35,596 bases of DNA from CAZCDS01 sp964497585 (GCA_964497585.1 CAZCDS010000068.1:1-35596); one strand, 5' to 3'. Positions 1-8,231 are shown, counted from the first letter of the stretch. The notes: generated by a model from the letters alone, not told the origin. Made by a program: numbers and translations.

Positions 1-75
1 TCCCAGCTCCGAGAGCAGCTTCAATGCCTCCTCCATCGTCGAAGGCTCGTGATAGGCAAACTTCGGCAGAAGCAT
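1..75 (-). CDS. Molybdenum hydroxylase FAD-binding subunit, N-terminal fragment (partial)
   Basis: Only the first 25 codons lie in the window; the gene runs off the left edge. The peptide begins MLLPKFAYHEPSTMEEALKL, which matches the start of the FAD-binding medium subunit of xanthine dehydrogenase/CO dehydrogenase-type enzymes (CoxM/XdhB family), where a 'lP-F-Y--P-t-eEAl-lL' opening is characteristic. A good ribosome binding site (AGGGGAGG) sits seven bases before the ATG. In this family the subunit passes electrons from the Fe-S subunit to FAD. The call rests on a short stretch, so a related family is possible. With mobB nearby it suggests molybdenum enzymes in this neighbourhood. Confidence 0.7.
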   Translation of the reverse strand, partial: MLLPKFAYHEPSTMEEALKLLSELG

Positions 76-169
76 CTCAATACCTCCCCTGGAATAACGT
101 TCCGTGAGTTGCGGCCGGATGCCTGAACAGGAGCGCTCCCCTCACGTCCGTCGCGGGCCCGTCAAGCTG

Positions 170-943
170 TCAGCACGATTTGAGCCGCCGTGCTACCCGC
201 CTGTACAGTGAACCCTCACATCTGGCCGAGCATGGCGCGTCGGAACTCTCATAGTAGCAGAGTCCGGGGCACGCGTGGGTACCCGCGAGCGAGCGCCCGG
301 GGAACCTCGGCCGGGCGAACCGCGTCACCGGGATCTCTGCCACACTGCCGCAGGAGTGAGCGAAAAGGAATTCTCCCTGCTGAAAATTCTCCAGACAAAT
401 ACGATACCGAAGAAACCTCACGTCCGGGTCCCGGAGGAATCGCGCTAGTGTTTCCCAGGTCTTGCCGCAGCCGGGACACCGTCGAAACGCTCGGTCGCCT
501 GCATCAAGTCTCGCCTCATTGCCGGGCCCTTTGAACCGAGCCTCAGTGCCCCCTTTCGGCTGGGATGGTCTCGAACCGAACCGTTGCTTCACCGGACCGA
601 CCTCGTCAACGAGCTCGGCATCGATCTCATAGGACGCGAGCCACCGCATCAGCTCGCCGGCAGTCTGTCTCGCCTTTTTTCTCCGCAGGACCGAGTCTTC
701 GTCGGGCCCTACGGTTGGCTCGTCAAAGGGGGGGCATCGGAAGTACAGCCAATCGGAATATCCGCCGAAGGGTGTGCCGTCCGTGGGGCGATTGCACGCC
801 ATTACGCCCCGGGCAATCTGTACGTCGACAGGCACCACGATGTGGTAATCGTTTCCCTCGGGTGAGACGCCTATCCAGCCTTCGTTGCCCGACTTGAGCG
901 GTAGTGTGGCTCTGAGTATATCATGGAAGCTGATCCGCAGCAT
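170..943 (-). CDS. Cysteine-rich hypothetical protein with probable metal-binding C-terminus
   Basis: Function unknown. The ORF can be extended to a TTG at 955, but the first ATG at 943 gives 257 residues and is preferred. The C-terminal 105 residues carry paired cysteines: CPGC near 156-159, HSC near 197-198, CPGLC near 225-229 and CSARC near 238-242, a pattern that suggests zinc or Fe-S binding. The central motif 'CGKTWETLARFLRDPDVR' followed by 'FLFAHSCGS' resembles small proteins I recall from delta-proteobacterial genomes, but I cannot name a family. The N-terminal ~120 residues have no recognisable fold. A consensus-like promoter lies 45-73 bases upstream, which supports a single-gene transcript. 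Confidence 0.75.
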   Translation of the reverse strand: MLRISFHDILRATLPLKSGNEGWIGVSPEGNDYHIVVPVDVQIARGVMACNRPTDGTPFGGYSDWLYFRCPPFDEPTVGPDEDSVLRRKKARQTAGELMRWLASYEIDAELVDEVGPVKQRFGSRPSQPKGGTEARFKGPGNEARLDAGDRAFRRCPGCGKTWETLARFLRDPDVRFLRYRICLENFQQGEFLFAHSCGSVAEIPVTRFARPRFPGRSLAGTHACPGLCYYESSDAPCSARCEGSLYRRVARRLKSC

Positions 944-987
944 CGCTCGATCCAACCGAAATTCCGTATTAGGAACAACCCCTGTTC

Positions 988-1016
988 ATGTTACCTTTGG
1001 GGGGCCGTGGTGTCAA
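988..1016 (-). promoter_or_regulatory. Predicted sigma-70 promoter for the cysteine-rich gene
   Basis: On the minus strand TTGACA (1011-1016) is separated by exactly 17 bases from TAACAT (988-993). Transcription would start near 981, giving a leader of about 38 bases before the ATG at 943. Confidence 0.6.
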
Positions 1017-1138
1017 GAGTGCTTTCAAGCTTTTTTATGGCATTTTTGTTCTCTTTCCCAGAGTTATCGAGGCGAGCAATTATTCATTATAGTGAACAAC
1101 TGGCCCGCACGTGGGCCCGCCGGCATTTCCCGGGGCTT

Positions 1139-1636
1139 TCAGCGCCGCAAGAATCGTTCTTCTATCAGGTCACAAAGCGGTCCGGGATCGTTCAGATCAA
1201 GAACGGGAATGCCCGAGGGCGGATCGTCCGGATCCCCTGCAATTGCCACAAGCTGGTCATCGGCCCGGCACAGGAGTTCTCGCTTCAACTCTTTCCTGAA
1301 GACCTCTATTTTGGGATGAGACTCCCGCTTATACCCTTCGGTGATGATGAGGTCCACGCCGCGGACGAATTGATCTCTGATCTCGTCCAGGGAATGGTCG
1401 TGGTCGGTATCGGTGACCAGCGCGAGCTTGTGGGGGGATGAAATCACAGTCAGAACCGCGCCGGAATTCTTGTGTCTCCAGGAATCCTTGCCTTCATGGT
1501 CGATCTCAAAGGAGTGCGCGTCATGCTTGATCGTTCCAACGCGCCAGCCGCGGGCATTGAGTTCTGCCACCACCTTCTCCAGCAGGGTGGTTTTCCCGAC
1601 GTCGGATTTCCCCACAATGGAGAGAATGGGGATCAT
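1139..1636 (-). CDS. mobB: MobB, molybdopterin-guanine dinucleotide biosynthesis GTP-binding protein
   Basis: MobB is a P-loop NTPase that assists MobA in attaching GMP to molybdopterin to make the dinucleotide form of the molybdenum/tungsten cofactor in the cytoplasm. The 165 residues are typical for the family. The Walker A motif GKSDVGKTT is at residues 9-17, followed by the family-typical TIKHDAH near 38, a 'DHEGKDSWRH' segment and 'ITEGYK' near 99. The ATG has GGAGGAAG upstream. It lies 102 bases downstream of otsA on the same strand, so it may be read from that transcript. Formate dehydrogenase in this window uses this cofactor, which gives MobB a plausible client. Confidence 0.95.
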   Translation of the reverse strand: MIPILSIVGKSDVGKTTLLEKVVAELNARGWRVGTIKHDAHSFEIDHEGKDSWRHKNSGAVLTVISSPHKLALVTDTDHDHSLDEIRDQFVRGVDLIITEGYKRESHPKIEVFRKELKRELLCRADDQLVAIAGDPDDPPSGIPVLDLNDPGPLCDLIEERFLRR

Positions 1637-1738
1637 ACGAGCTTCCTCCCACGTTCTGATCTGCCGGCCGGGCCCGACAACAAGCTCATCATAGCATTAT
1701 ACGTGCCGGACGGTCAGCAGGGAGAATTTCCCTCCCGT

Positions 1739-3217
1739 TTACTCAATCCGCACCTGAGGCTGATAGTCTTCCACGGGCGGAAAGTCGTGAAGTTCCTTGC
1801 CAATGGCGGCTGTGAGGAAGGAATCGACCCACCGGAATATGTCGTTTTCTCGGATTGTGGCCCGAAGCTGTCCCATTCTGGCTCGGCGCTCCGACTTTTC
1901 CATGTTGAACGCCGTGTGCAGAGCGTCTGCTACGGATTCGACATTGTAGGGATTTACCAGCAGAGCGCCCTTCTGCAACTGAGCCGCGGCCCCTGCGAAT
2001 TCACTCAGAACCAGCACGCACTCCTCTTCCACGCTGCACGCGCAGTATTCCTTTGCGACGAGGTTCATTCCGTCCTTCAACGGGGTAATGAGGGCGATCT
2101 CGCAGGTTCTGTAGTAGGCGAGGAGTTCTGGTCGGTTGAGGTGACGATAGATGTAAATGATCGGCACCCAGCCCGAAGTGGTGAACAATCCGTTTATCTC
2201 ACCCACCAGTCGCTCCACTTCCATTTTCAGGTCCTGGTAGCGCGGAATATCTTCACGGCTCGGAACGACTACCTGAACCAGAGTGATTCTTTCCCGCAGT
2301 TCGGGATAGCGGGTGAGTAGATTTCTGAAGGCTTCCAGCTTGAAAGGAATCCCCTTGGTGTAATCGAGACGATCCACGCCGAGCACGAGGTGGCGTCGCG
2401 GAAGATCCTCGTGAATGTACCAGGCCCTGTCCGCGATCTCCCTGGTGACCGCCTGGGCCGCGAAGGAATTGTAGTCTATGCTTATGGGAAAGGCGCCGAC
2501 CCGGACCTGCCGATTGTTTAAGCGGACGTTCACCAGTGGTCCGTCCTCATGTACCCCCACGTCTTTGATAACCGTTGATACGCACTGCTCGAAATTGCGC
2601 CTGTCCCTCAGGGTCTGCAGCCCGATAAGATCGTATTCGAGCAGACCCTGGAGTATCTCGAAGCGCCAGGGGAGCTTCATGAAAATGTCCAGCGGAGGGA
2701 AGGGGATGTGCAGGAAGAAACCTACGGGCGCTGCGCTCCCCCGCTTTCGCAGTTCCCCGGCCAGTGTCATGAGGTGGTAATCGTGAACCCAGACGTAATC
2801 CTCTTTGCGCACGTTCCGGATAACGACATCGGCATAGTTGCTGTTCACGGTCTGGTACGCCGCCCAGTATTCGGGATCGAAGCGGCAGAGCGCCTGCAAA
2901 TCGTGAAACAGGGGCCAGATGATTTCATTGGAAAAACCGTAGTAGAACTTGTCTCTGTCCTCCTTGCTGAGCAAGACCGCCCTGAGGTCAAAGCCCGCTC
3001 CCTTTGCGCCTTCGGCAAGGGGTTCCTCCAGGTCCGTCTCGTCCTCGGTGCCGGGCCATCCGATCCACAGTCCTCCGCGGTCGCGCAGCACCGGCGCCAA
3101 GGCTGTGACCAGTCCTCCTGCGCTGGGCCTAATGGACCATTGTCTCTCCCTGCGTTCCACAACCACCGGGAGACGGTTGGAAATAATAACCAGACGCCTC
3201 TCTGGCTGATCGCTCAT
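1739..3217 (-). CDS. otsA: Alpha,alpha-trehalose-6-phosphate synthase (OtsA, GT20)
   Basis: Transfers glucose from a nucleotide sugar (usually UDP-glucose) to glucose-6-phosphate, giving trehalose-6-phosphate in the cytoplasm. The 492 residues match the single-domain bacterial enzyme. GT20 signatures are visible: the N-terminal ISNRLPV, WIGWPG at 51-56, HDYHLM at 145-150, VDRLDYTKG at 280-288 and the C-terminal TPLKDGMNLVAKEY near 377-390, which binds the nucleotide sugar. The reading frame opens 69 bases further upstream, but the ATG at 3217 has GGAGGAG in place and forms an ATGA overlap with the otsB stop, indicating translational coupling. The next enzyme of the pathway is therefore encoded immediately upstream. 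Confidence 0.96.
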   Translation of the reverse strand: MSDQPERRLVIISNRLPVVVERRERQWSIRPSAGGLVTALAPVLRDRGGLWIGWPGTEDETDLEEPLAEGAKGAGFDLRAVLLSKEDRDKFYYGFSNEIIWPLFHDLQALCRFDPEYWAAYQTVNSNYADVVIRNVRKEDYVWVHDYHLMTLAGELRKRGSAAPVGFFLHIPFPPLDIFMKLPWRFEILQGLLEYDLIGLQTLRDRRNFEQCVSTVIKDVGVHEDGPLVNVRLNNRQVRVGAFPISIDYNSFAAQAVTREIADRAWYIHEDLPRRHLVLGVDRLDYTKGIPFKLEAFRNLLTRYPELRERITLVQVVVPSREDIPRYQDLKMEVERLVGEINGLFTTSGWVPIIYIYRHLNRPELLAYYRTCEIALITPLKDGMNLVAKEYCACSVEEECVLVLSEFAGAAAQLQKGALLVNPYNVESVADALHTAFNMEKSERRARMGQLRATIRENDIFRWVDSFLTAAIGKELHDFPPVEDYQPQVRIE

Positions 3218-4008
3218 TTTTCTCCTCCAGACGCCGAAAGCCATCTCTCGAGGAACCGGAGAACCTCCTCGGGGGGTACAAGCCACAGGTCTGCTTCCGT
3301 GGGCCGATGTTCGCCCCGGACAAGAATCGCGAGCCCCCGTCCCTTGATGGCTCTGAACGCGTCTTCATCGGTCAGGTCATCCCCCAGATAGGCTGAGACG
3401 GTTTCCGAATCGGTCTCAGCCAGGATGGCGTCGACCGCGGATCCTTTGTTCATTCCGGGGACCCGCAGTTCGATCCCGCCGTCAAATCGGTGGATTTCGA
3501 GACCGCTCCGTCCGGCGAGGGCATTCCAGTGTGCCGCTACTCTATCATGGATTTCTTCCGCGCGGCTTGTTTCCATTCCCCGAGTATGAACTGCGACGCT
3601 TGCCGGCTTCTCTTCACAGCGTTCGGTCAGGTCTTGCTCGTCGATCCAGGCTCTCGCGCCGGCCAGGCCCCGGGCGGCTCGTTCGTTCAGCCGGGGCGGG
3701 CGGTACGTCCCGTCGGGCAGCAACCGTTCGTGACCGTGAGAGCCCCAGATTTCAGGCAGCTCCTCCAGGCCGAGGAGGGGAACCAGATCCTTCACTGCTC
3801 TGCCAGTCACCAGGACCACGCGAGTGCCGCGGTCACCCAGGATAGCATTAAGGATCTTTCCAATGCCCGGATATGGATAGGCCCGGTCTCTATCAGGAGT
3901 AAAGGGCGAAAGTGTGCCGTCATAGTCCAGGAGCAGGACTCTGCTCCTCACTTGTCCAACGCCTTCGAAAAAGCGTTCCAGGTCCAAGTCCGGTGAGAGA
4001 ATGCGCAT
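3214..4008 (-). CDS. otsB: Trehalose-6-phosphate phosphatase (OtsB, HAD family)
   Basis: Removes phosphate from trehalose-6-phosphate to yield trehalose, a compatible solute. The 264 residues fit OtsB. The HAD motif DYDGTLSPF carries nucleophile Asp28 and Asp30; motif II is VTGR at 67-70, the conserved Lys lies near 188 (GMNKGSA), and GDDLTDEDAF at 209-218 supplies the Mg-binding aspartates. The gene comes first in an otsB-otsA pair overlapping by four bases. It begins 203 bases downstream of treT, from which it is separated by a terminator-like hairpin, so it probably has its own promoter. I did not find a convincing one. Confidence 0.96.
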   Translation of the reverse strand: MRILSPDLDLERFFEGVGQVRSRVLLLDYDGTLSPFTPDRDRAYPYPGIGKILNAILGDRGTRVVLVTGRAVKDLVPLLGLEELPEIWGSHGHERLLPDGTYRPPRLNERAARGLAGARAWIDEQDLTERCEEKPASVAVHTRGMETSRAEEIHDRVAAHWNALAGRSGLEIHRFDGGIELRVPGMNKGSAVDAILAETDSETVSAYLGDDLTDEDAFRAIKGRGLAILVRGEHRPTEADLWLVPPEEVLRFLERWLSASGGEK

Positions 4009-4033
4009 GGTTCGTGAGAATCTTGTCCGTGCG

Positions 4034-4052
4034 AAAAAACCCGCTTTCGGGT
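4034..4052 (-). terminator. Rho-independent terminator downstream of treT
   Basis: Read on the minus strand: ACCCG, loop AAAG, CGGGT, then a run of T. The stem has five pairs and the T-tract is six long (4034-4039). It separates the DUF5752-treT transcript from otsB-otsA. Confidence 0.65.
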
Positions 4053-4073
4053 GACGGGACGAGCCGGCATGAA

Positions 4074-4114
4074 AAGCTCTTTTCTCTTGCTGGTCGCGGG
4101 CTCCCGAAAGAGCT
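4074..4114 (-). repeat. Perfect 9-bp inverted repeat between treT and otsB
   Basis: AAGCTCTTT at 4074-4082 and AAAGAGCTT at 4106-4114 are exact reverse complements separated by 23 bases. On the minus strand it lies downstream of treT and just before the terminator, so it could be a second 3'-end structure. It lacks its own U-tract. Confidence 0.5.
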
Positions 4115-4211
4115 TAGCATGCCAAGCCTCCCGAATCCACCGCAACTCAGTTCAGCACAACAGTCGTGTAACCTCGGTCGTTGCTTCCGTCAGCGAAGCC
4201 GGGGGGAGAGG

Positions 4212-5450
4212 CTATCCGAGTTCGATCCGTTCCTCGTCTCCATGCAGGAGGGCCACCATGAGGGTTAGGTATTCCCTCAGGTGTCGGGTGAGCAGGAAAT
4301 TCTCCCGAACAAACTCCCGTGCTTTGTGGCCCATTTCCATGAGTCGGTTCGGATGGTTCAGCAGGTAGCGCAGCCGTAACGCTGCTCCCTCGGGAGTGCG
4401 TACGCGAAAACCGGTGTGGTGGTCCATTACCTGCAGTCGAATGCCCCCTGTGTCTCCGCCGATAACGGCTTTGCCTTTCCACATCGCTTCGGTGACCGTC
4501 AGGCCGAACCCTTCCTTCACCGACTTCTGAACTATGATGTCGGCCGCGCGCTGGAGCGCGTTGATCGTGAGATGCGCGTCCGGCGGCAGCAGGAGTATGT
4601 GAACGTCGGGGTGATCGGCTGCCTTCGCACGGACTTCCGAGAGGACCGCGTCTCCTTCGGGATCGTCCGTGGCGCCTCCGCCTGCGAGGACCAATTGGAG
4701 CGGAGGCACGAAACTCTTGGCAAGGAAAAAGGCTTCGATCACTCCGATAGGATCCTTGAACCGGTCAAACCGGGAGACCTGGAGCATGGTAGGCCGCTCG
4801 GGATCGATCCCGAATTCCGTCTGGACCTTTCTCACGTGATCCTGATCGAGGTCCATATTCTTCTCGCTGAGCGGATCGATGCTCGGCGGTATCAAATACT
4901 GCGTGTGGGGCAACTGCTGCGCGAAATCGGCCAGGGAGAAGACGCTCGCGTCGTACTCCGCCGCGTAGTTCCGAAGGTACTTCCAGATGGGCCTGTACGG
5001 ACGGCTTACGTCAATATGGCAGCGCCAGATCCATTTACCCCGGCGGTCGGGGAAATACCTGAGAAGCGGCACGGGCTGGGGATCGTGAATGAAGACGATG
5101 TCCGCGTCCTGGAGGACAGACCGAAGCTCTTCCGCGTTGCGCGCGTTAGTCTCCTCGTACGCTTTGAAAAGCGTGTCCGGGATCTGCGTGCGATTTCCTT
5201 GAAGCGCGTTGTGGAAGCTTTTCGTACACTGGTAGAAGTCGGGTTCGCCGGTGATTACCTCCCACCTGACTTCGATACCAAGATCCTGCTTGAGCGGAAC
5301 GAGCTTGGTGAGAATCTCGGCCACGCCACCCCCCACGCGGGTGGAATTCACATGAACGACCTTTACTCCTTCGAGCAGCACGGCAAGTTGCCGAAGATGG
5401 TCGACCACGTCAGGGCCGGCTACGTCTCCGTATGCCTCTATCGCGTTCAT
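4212..5450 (-). CDS. treT: Trehalose synthase, glycosyltransferase family 4 (TreT-like)
   Basis: TreT enzymes condense a nucleotide diphosphate-glucose with free glucose to give trehalose in one reversible step, without the phosphorylated intermediate. The 412 residues show the family opening HVNSTRVGGGVAEIL at 33-47, the GDP/ADP-sugar fold with HDPQP near 122-126, and the GT4 E-X7-E motif EGFGLTVTE at 313-321. The FHNALQGN segment near 79-86 is also typical of trehalose-forming GT4 enzymes. Donor specificity cannot be read from sequence, and trehalose phosphorylase-type GT4 enzymes are close relatives. Its ATG overlaps the stop of the upstream DUF5752 gene (ATGA), implying coupled translation and a functional link. 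Confidence 0.88.
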   Translation of the reverse strand: MNAIEAYGDVAGPDVVDHLRQLAVLLEGVKVVHVNSTRVGGGVAEILTKLVPLKQDLGIEVRWEVITGEPDFYQCTKSFHNALQGNRTQIPDTLFKAYEETNARNAEELRSVLQDADIVFIHDPQPVPLLRYFPDRRGKWIWRCHIDVSRPYRPIWKYLRNYAAEYDASVFSLADFAQQLPHTQYLIPPSIDPLSEKNMDLDQDHVRKVQTEFGIDPERPTMLQVSRFDRFKDPIGVIEAFFLAKSFVPPLQLVLAGGGATDDPEGDAVLSEVRAKAADHPDVHILLLPPDAHLTINALQRAADIIVQKSVKEGFGLTVTEAMWKGKAVIGGDTGGIRLQVMDHHTGFRVRTPEGAALRLRYLLNHPNRLMEMGHKAREFVRENFLLTRHLREYLTLMVALLHGDEERIELG

Positions 5451-6124
5451 ATGGCGGCTCCCTTGAAATAGTTGGAAAAGACGTTGGCCAGCCGCTGGCG
5501 CAACTCGGTCAGTGTCGAAAAGAACGGATCGATTGCGTCAAGTTCCATGCAGAGGTTCTCGTACGTCTCTTCGAATCCATAGAGCCACGCGCGAAAATCG
5601 TCCACTCTGAAAACCGACCGGCGCCGCGCGTCTATGACATGGTAGAAGACACTGCTTACCGACATTCTCGGAACAACGTCCACGAGTTCTTCCGGATCGG
5701 AAATCCTGTTATTCGTGTCGAAAACCACTATCTGCGACCTCATGAAATGGAACTGATTGTCCGCCTTGGACCAGGGTATCCACTCGTTTTCGTCCAGTCG
5801 CTCCTCCACCACGTCGATCAGTTCCTGTCTGATGTCGTCCAGATCTGTGTAGTCGGTGGGATCGATGACCGCGAGCCGTTCGGCCAAAGCCTGGTCGTTC
5901 AGGCCTCCTCGCGCCCAGACTGCAAAATCGTTGTTGTATTCAGGGTTATCAAACCTCGGTCGCAGAAGCCCCCCCCAGAAGTGATAGTAGATGCTACCGG
6001 GATGAATATCCGTGAGCGCGTCCCGCAGCTCTCTCAGGTTCTGCGCTCGTCTTCCCGTGGCAATCGCAACCAGAGCGCAGTCTTTGATGGCAAAGGGTTC
6101 GCGTTCGTGGTTTTCCGGTGCCAT
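5447..6124 (-). CDS. DUF5752-like protein coupled to treT
   Basis: A 225-residue protein with no signal peptide or membrane segment. It resembles a family I recall as DUF5752, commonly found next to trehalose-forming glycosyltransferases. Visible features are the opening FAIKDCALVAIATGRRA, an 'IYYHFWGGLLRPRF' segment, two acidic 'DLDDIRQEL' and 'TLTELRQRL' helices of similar pattern, and 'FYHVIDARRR' near 160. These look like two related half-repeats (a YYHFWG half and an FYHVIDAR half). No catalytic motif is evident. The start has GGAGGG upstream, and the stop overlaps the treT start by four bases, so a role as partner or regulator of TreT is an inference from context. Confidence 0.85.
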   Translation of the reverse strand: MAPENHEREPFAIKDCALVAIATGRRAQNLRELRDALTDIHPGSIYYHFWGGLLRPRFDNPEYNNDFAVWARGGLNDQALAERLAVIDPTDYTDLDDIRQELIDVVEERLDENEWIPWSKADNQFHFMRSQIVVFDTNNRISDPEELVDVVPRMSVSSVFYHVIDARRRSVFRVDDFRAWLYGFEETYENLCMELDAIDPFFSTLTELRQRLANVFSNYFKGAAI

Positions 6125-6184
6125 AATCCCTCCATACTTACTTAGCGTTTAGATTCGACCACGAATAGGTCTCGCGCGTCTCCT

Positions 6185-6595
6185 CTATGGACTGCCTTTC
6201 TCCGTCAGAATCACTTGAAAGTAACCCGGTTCAGATTCCAGATCAGGCTTGGTCCTGTCGGGATCCGTATTTATCACTATCCATCGCCACATGCCCGGAG
6301 CGTCCGGTGTGAATTCGAAGGACGAGCGACCCAGCGGCACTTTGAGCAGGACATAGGTTCTCGACGGACGTATGAACACGATATAGAAGCCTGCACCTTT
6401 CTTCTCGCCTCCCGCGCAGGACCACGAGAAGAGCCCCGCCTTACCCAGCTCAATCGTGGGAGAATCACTGAGGACTGGTCGGCATATCCGCGGCTTCTCA
6501 GCCTGCGCGCGCACGAAGGACGGTTCGCTGCAGATGCCTGCACACGCACAGAGAAAAATCACGAAAATCAGCCTCGACGCCTCGCCTCGTACCAT
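6185..6595 (-). CDS. Small secreted hypothetical protein
   Basis: From the ATG at 6595 the 136-residue product begins with a Sec signal peptide: charged MVRGEASR, a hydrophobic stretch LIFVIFLCACAG, and a likely cleavage site after AQA near residue 31. The frame stays open upstream to 6778, but that extension has no signal-like start and is less likely. The mature part contains a two-cysteine stretch and a probable beta-sandwich ('GLFSWSC', 'SFEFTPDAPGMWRWIV', 'GYFQVILTE') that resembles small extracytoplasmic beta domains. Function unknown. It ends 60 bases before the DUF5752 start and may be cotranscribed with it. Confidence 0.7.
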   Translation of the reverse strand: MVRGEASRLIFVIFLCACAGICSEPSFVRAQAEKPRICRPVLSDSPTIELGKAGLFSWSCAGGEKKGAGFYIVFIRPSRTYVLLKVPLGRSSFEFTPDAPGMWRWIVINTDPDRTKPDLESEPGYFQVILTEKGSP

Positions 6596-6900
6596 GAAAT
6601 ATCCCCAGCGGGTCAGTCGAGAATCTATCTCTCTCGATCGGCATGGTGCCCCCCTCGCCGATATCCAGGAGACGGTCCGACCGCCGCGCCGCGCTGAGAA
6701 TTGATTTTGTTCCAATAACCTAGCCCAAAACTCTAAATCATGCAAGCGGAAACGGGCGTTAGTACCAGGCTGGGTCAATTAGGCGGCGCGGAGCGTATAT
6801 AAAGTATACTCTCGAAAAAAGATACAACATTATATTTTAGTTGATTTTTTGAGAATTTCACACTATAAAGCTGGTGGACTCCGGACCAGAGGTGAAAGCT
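6596..6900. other. Divergent intergenic region, AT-rich in its right half
   Basis: No coding sequence recognised. The right half (about 6790-6870) is strongly AT-rich and holds the promoter of the rightward gene. A leftward promoter for the secreted protein is expected here, but no clear -35/-10 pair was found. Confidence 0.6.
6841..6869 (+). promoter_or_regulatory. Predicted sigma-70 promoter of the zinc-ribbon gene
   Basis: TTGATT (6841-6846), 17-base spacer, TATAAA (6864-6869). The start site would be near 6876, 25 bases before the ATG at 6901. Confidence 0.65.
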
Positions 6901-7896
6901 ATGGATACGGCTCAAAGCAGTCAGCACAAGCGAAGCATCAAGGTCAAAGAATTCCTGGAAGATTTCCGTTCAGGAGCCTCTGATGATGAGCTCATGGAGA
7001 AATACCAGCTCAGCCCCGCGGGCTTGGAACGGTTCTACGGAATGCTTGTGGAACGGGGAATCCTGGATTCCGAGGAGACTCAATCCCGTCTCTGGGATGA
7101 GACCCCCCTCTTCGCGCACGCGCAACAGGAAGAAGAGAAGCCTCAATTCGTCTGTCCTTCCTGTCTCGCAGTTCGGGACACCGTGTTCGAGAAATGTCCG
7201 AACTGCGGGATCTCGGTTAGAGAGTTCGCGGAGGGCGAGAATCAGGAATACGCCGCAACAGAGAGCCGGGAAGCGGATCCCGAGCAGGTTGAGCGCGAGA
7301 GCGCCGATTATGCGTGGTGGCAGAGTGAGGGTGCTGCGAATGACGGTTCCGATTCGGCCAATGAGGCGCACGCGACAAGCCCTATAGAAATCCCCCTTGC
7401 TGAAGACGGTGAAGCGCAGTCGTACTTCGCGTCGGCCGACGAACCTGTCAATGACCGGTTCTTTGGGGCTGAGGACATCGATGGGAACTTGAAGGAATTT
7501 GGCGACGCCATCGATGCCGATGCAATCGACGAGGTGGTTCCGGGAATGCCGCTGGACTTTGTGGACCGGTCCGAGGGAGAGAATTCCCTCAAGGCGGCGA
7601 GATGTCCACACTGTGACCAGGCTCTCGATGCAGTGATGAGAAAGACCTACGATCGATCGGGAAGCATCAAAGCTCTTGCATTTTCCCTGCTGTTTCTGGT
7701 ATTGGGAGCCCTCGGGGCTTGGGTGGTGACCCAATTCGACGGGTATTCCGCGACCAGACTTGCCGTGATCTACTTCACGGGGATGACGATGCTGGTTGGG
7801 TGCAGCCTCCTGGCGCTGGCGATCTTCATGCTCTTTCTGGCTCGGGAGCGTGTGTTTCTCTGTTATTCGTGTCGGAGAGCGTACCCGCGAGTCTAG
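6901..7896 (+). CDS. Zinc-ribbon membrane protein with N-terminal DDELM-type module
   Basis: A 331-residue protein in three parts. Residues 12-55 form a small helical module (DDELMEKYQL followed by GLERFYGML) that recurs in the PilZ protein at 31976. Residues 85-102 hold a zinc-ribbon-like knuckle, CPSC and CPNC, followed by about 130 acidic, low-complexity residues. A second pair, CPHC at 235-238 and CYSC at 321-324, flanks two predicted membrane helices (about 257-277 and 287-313). The ATG at 6901 has GAGGTG upstream and lies inside a promoter-proximal context; an in-frame GTG at 6874 is less likely. Function unknown; a membrane-tethered sensor or scaffold is only a guess. Confidence 0.85.
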   Translation: MDTAQSSQHKRSIKVKEFLEDFRSGASDDELMEKYQLSPAGLERFYGMLVERGILDSEETQSRLWDETPLFAHAQQEEEKPQFVCPSCLAVRDTVFEKCPNCGISVREFAEGENQEYAATESREADPEQVERESADYAWWQSEGAANDGSDSANEAHATSPIEIPLAEDGEAQSYFASADEPVNDRFFGAEDIDGNLKEFGDAIDADAIDEVVPGMPLDFVDRSEGENSLKAARCPHCDQALDAVMRKTYDRSGSIKALAFSLLFLVLGALGAWVVTQFDGYSATRLAVIYFTGMTMLVGCSLLALAIFMLFLARERVFLCYSCRRAYPRV

Positions 7897-7952
7897 GAGC
7901 CGTTGTCGATCGAACACGGCTCGTCGGCTGGCCCCCAAGGAAAGGAAACAAT

Positions 7953-8231
7953 ATGGAATCAGTTGCACAGGCGCCGGTCAAGGGCACCGTCCCGGCTCGG
8001 ACCGGCGAAGAAAACAACGAGGGACCACAGCTCCGCAACGCCTTTCCCGGCGAGGCCCGCGATCTTGATGAACTCTTTCCAGACCCTGAAATCCGTCGAC
8101 TCCTGTGCGAGGTGGCAGGCGACCTGGACGCGGTCGAGAAGTTCGTCGGACGAATGGACATTGAACTCAAAGCCGAACGGGCATCAATCAGAGCCACGAA
8201 GCCCGATCTCAAGAAATTCGTTTTTAAATAA
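7953..8231 (+). CDS. Small hypothetical protein
   Basis: A 92-residue soluble protein beginning MESVAQAPVKGTVPARTGEE, with an AAGGAAAGG ribosome binding site. The N-terminal 40 residues look disordered; the rest is an acidic then basic helical segment ('DLDELFPDPEIRRLLCEVAGD', 'VEKFVGRMDIELKAER'). I recognise no family. It follows the zinc-ribbon gene by 56 bases on the same strand and may be cotranscribed. The frame is open further upstream inside the preceding gene, but those codons belong to the neighbour's shadow. Confidence 0.6.
   Translation: MESVAQAPVKGTVPARTGEENNEGPQLRNAFPGEARDLDELFPDPEIRRLLCEVAGDLDAVEKFVGRMDIELKAERASIRATKPDLKKFVFK

Noticed and set aside
1690..1705. TATAAT-like element upstream of mobB
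   Set aside because: A good -10 sequence on the minus strand, but no -35 at 16-18 bases; mobB may be read from the otsBA transcript.
2708..3391. 227-codon plus-strand open frame antisense to otsA/otsB
   Set aside because: Shadow of the trehalose genes; composition and position explain it.
4416..5471. 351-codon plus-strand open frame antisense to treT
   Set aside because: Shadow of the GT4 gene; no motifs or RBS.
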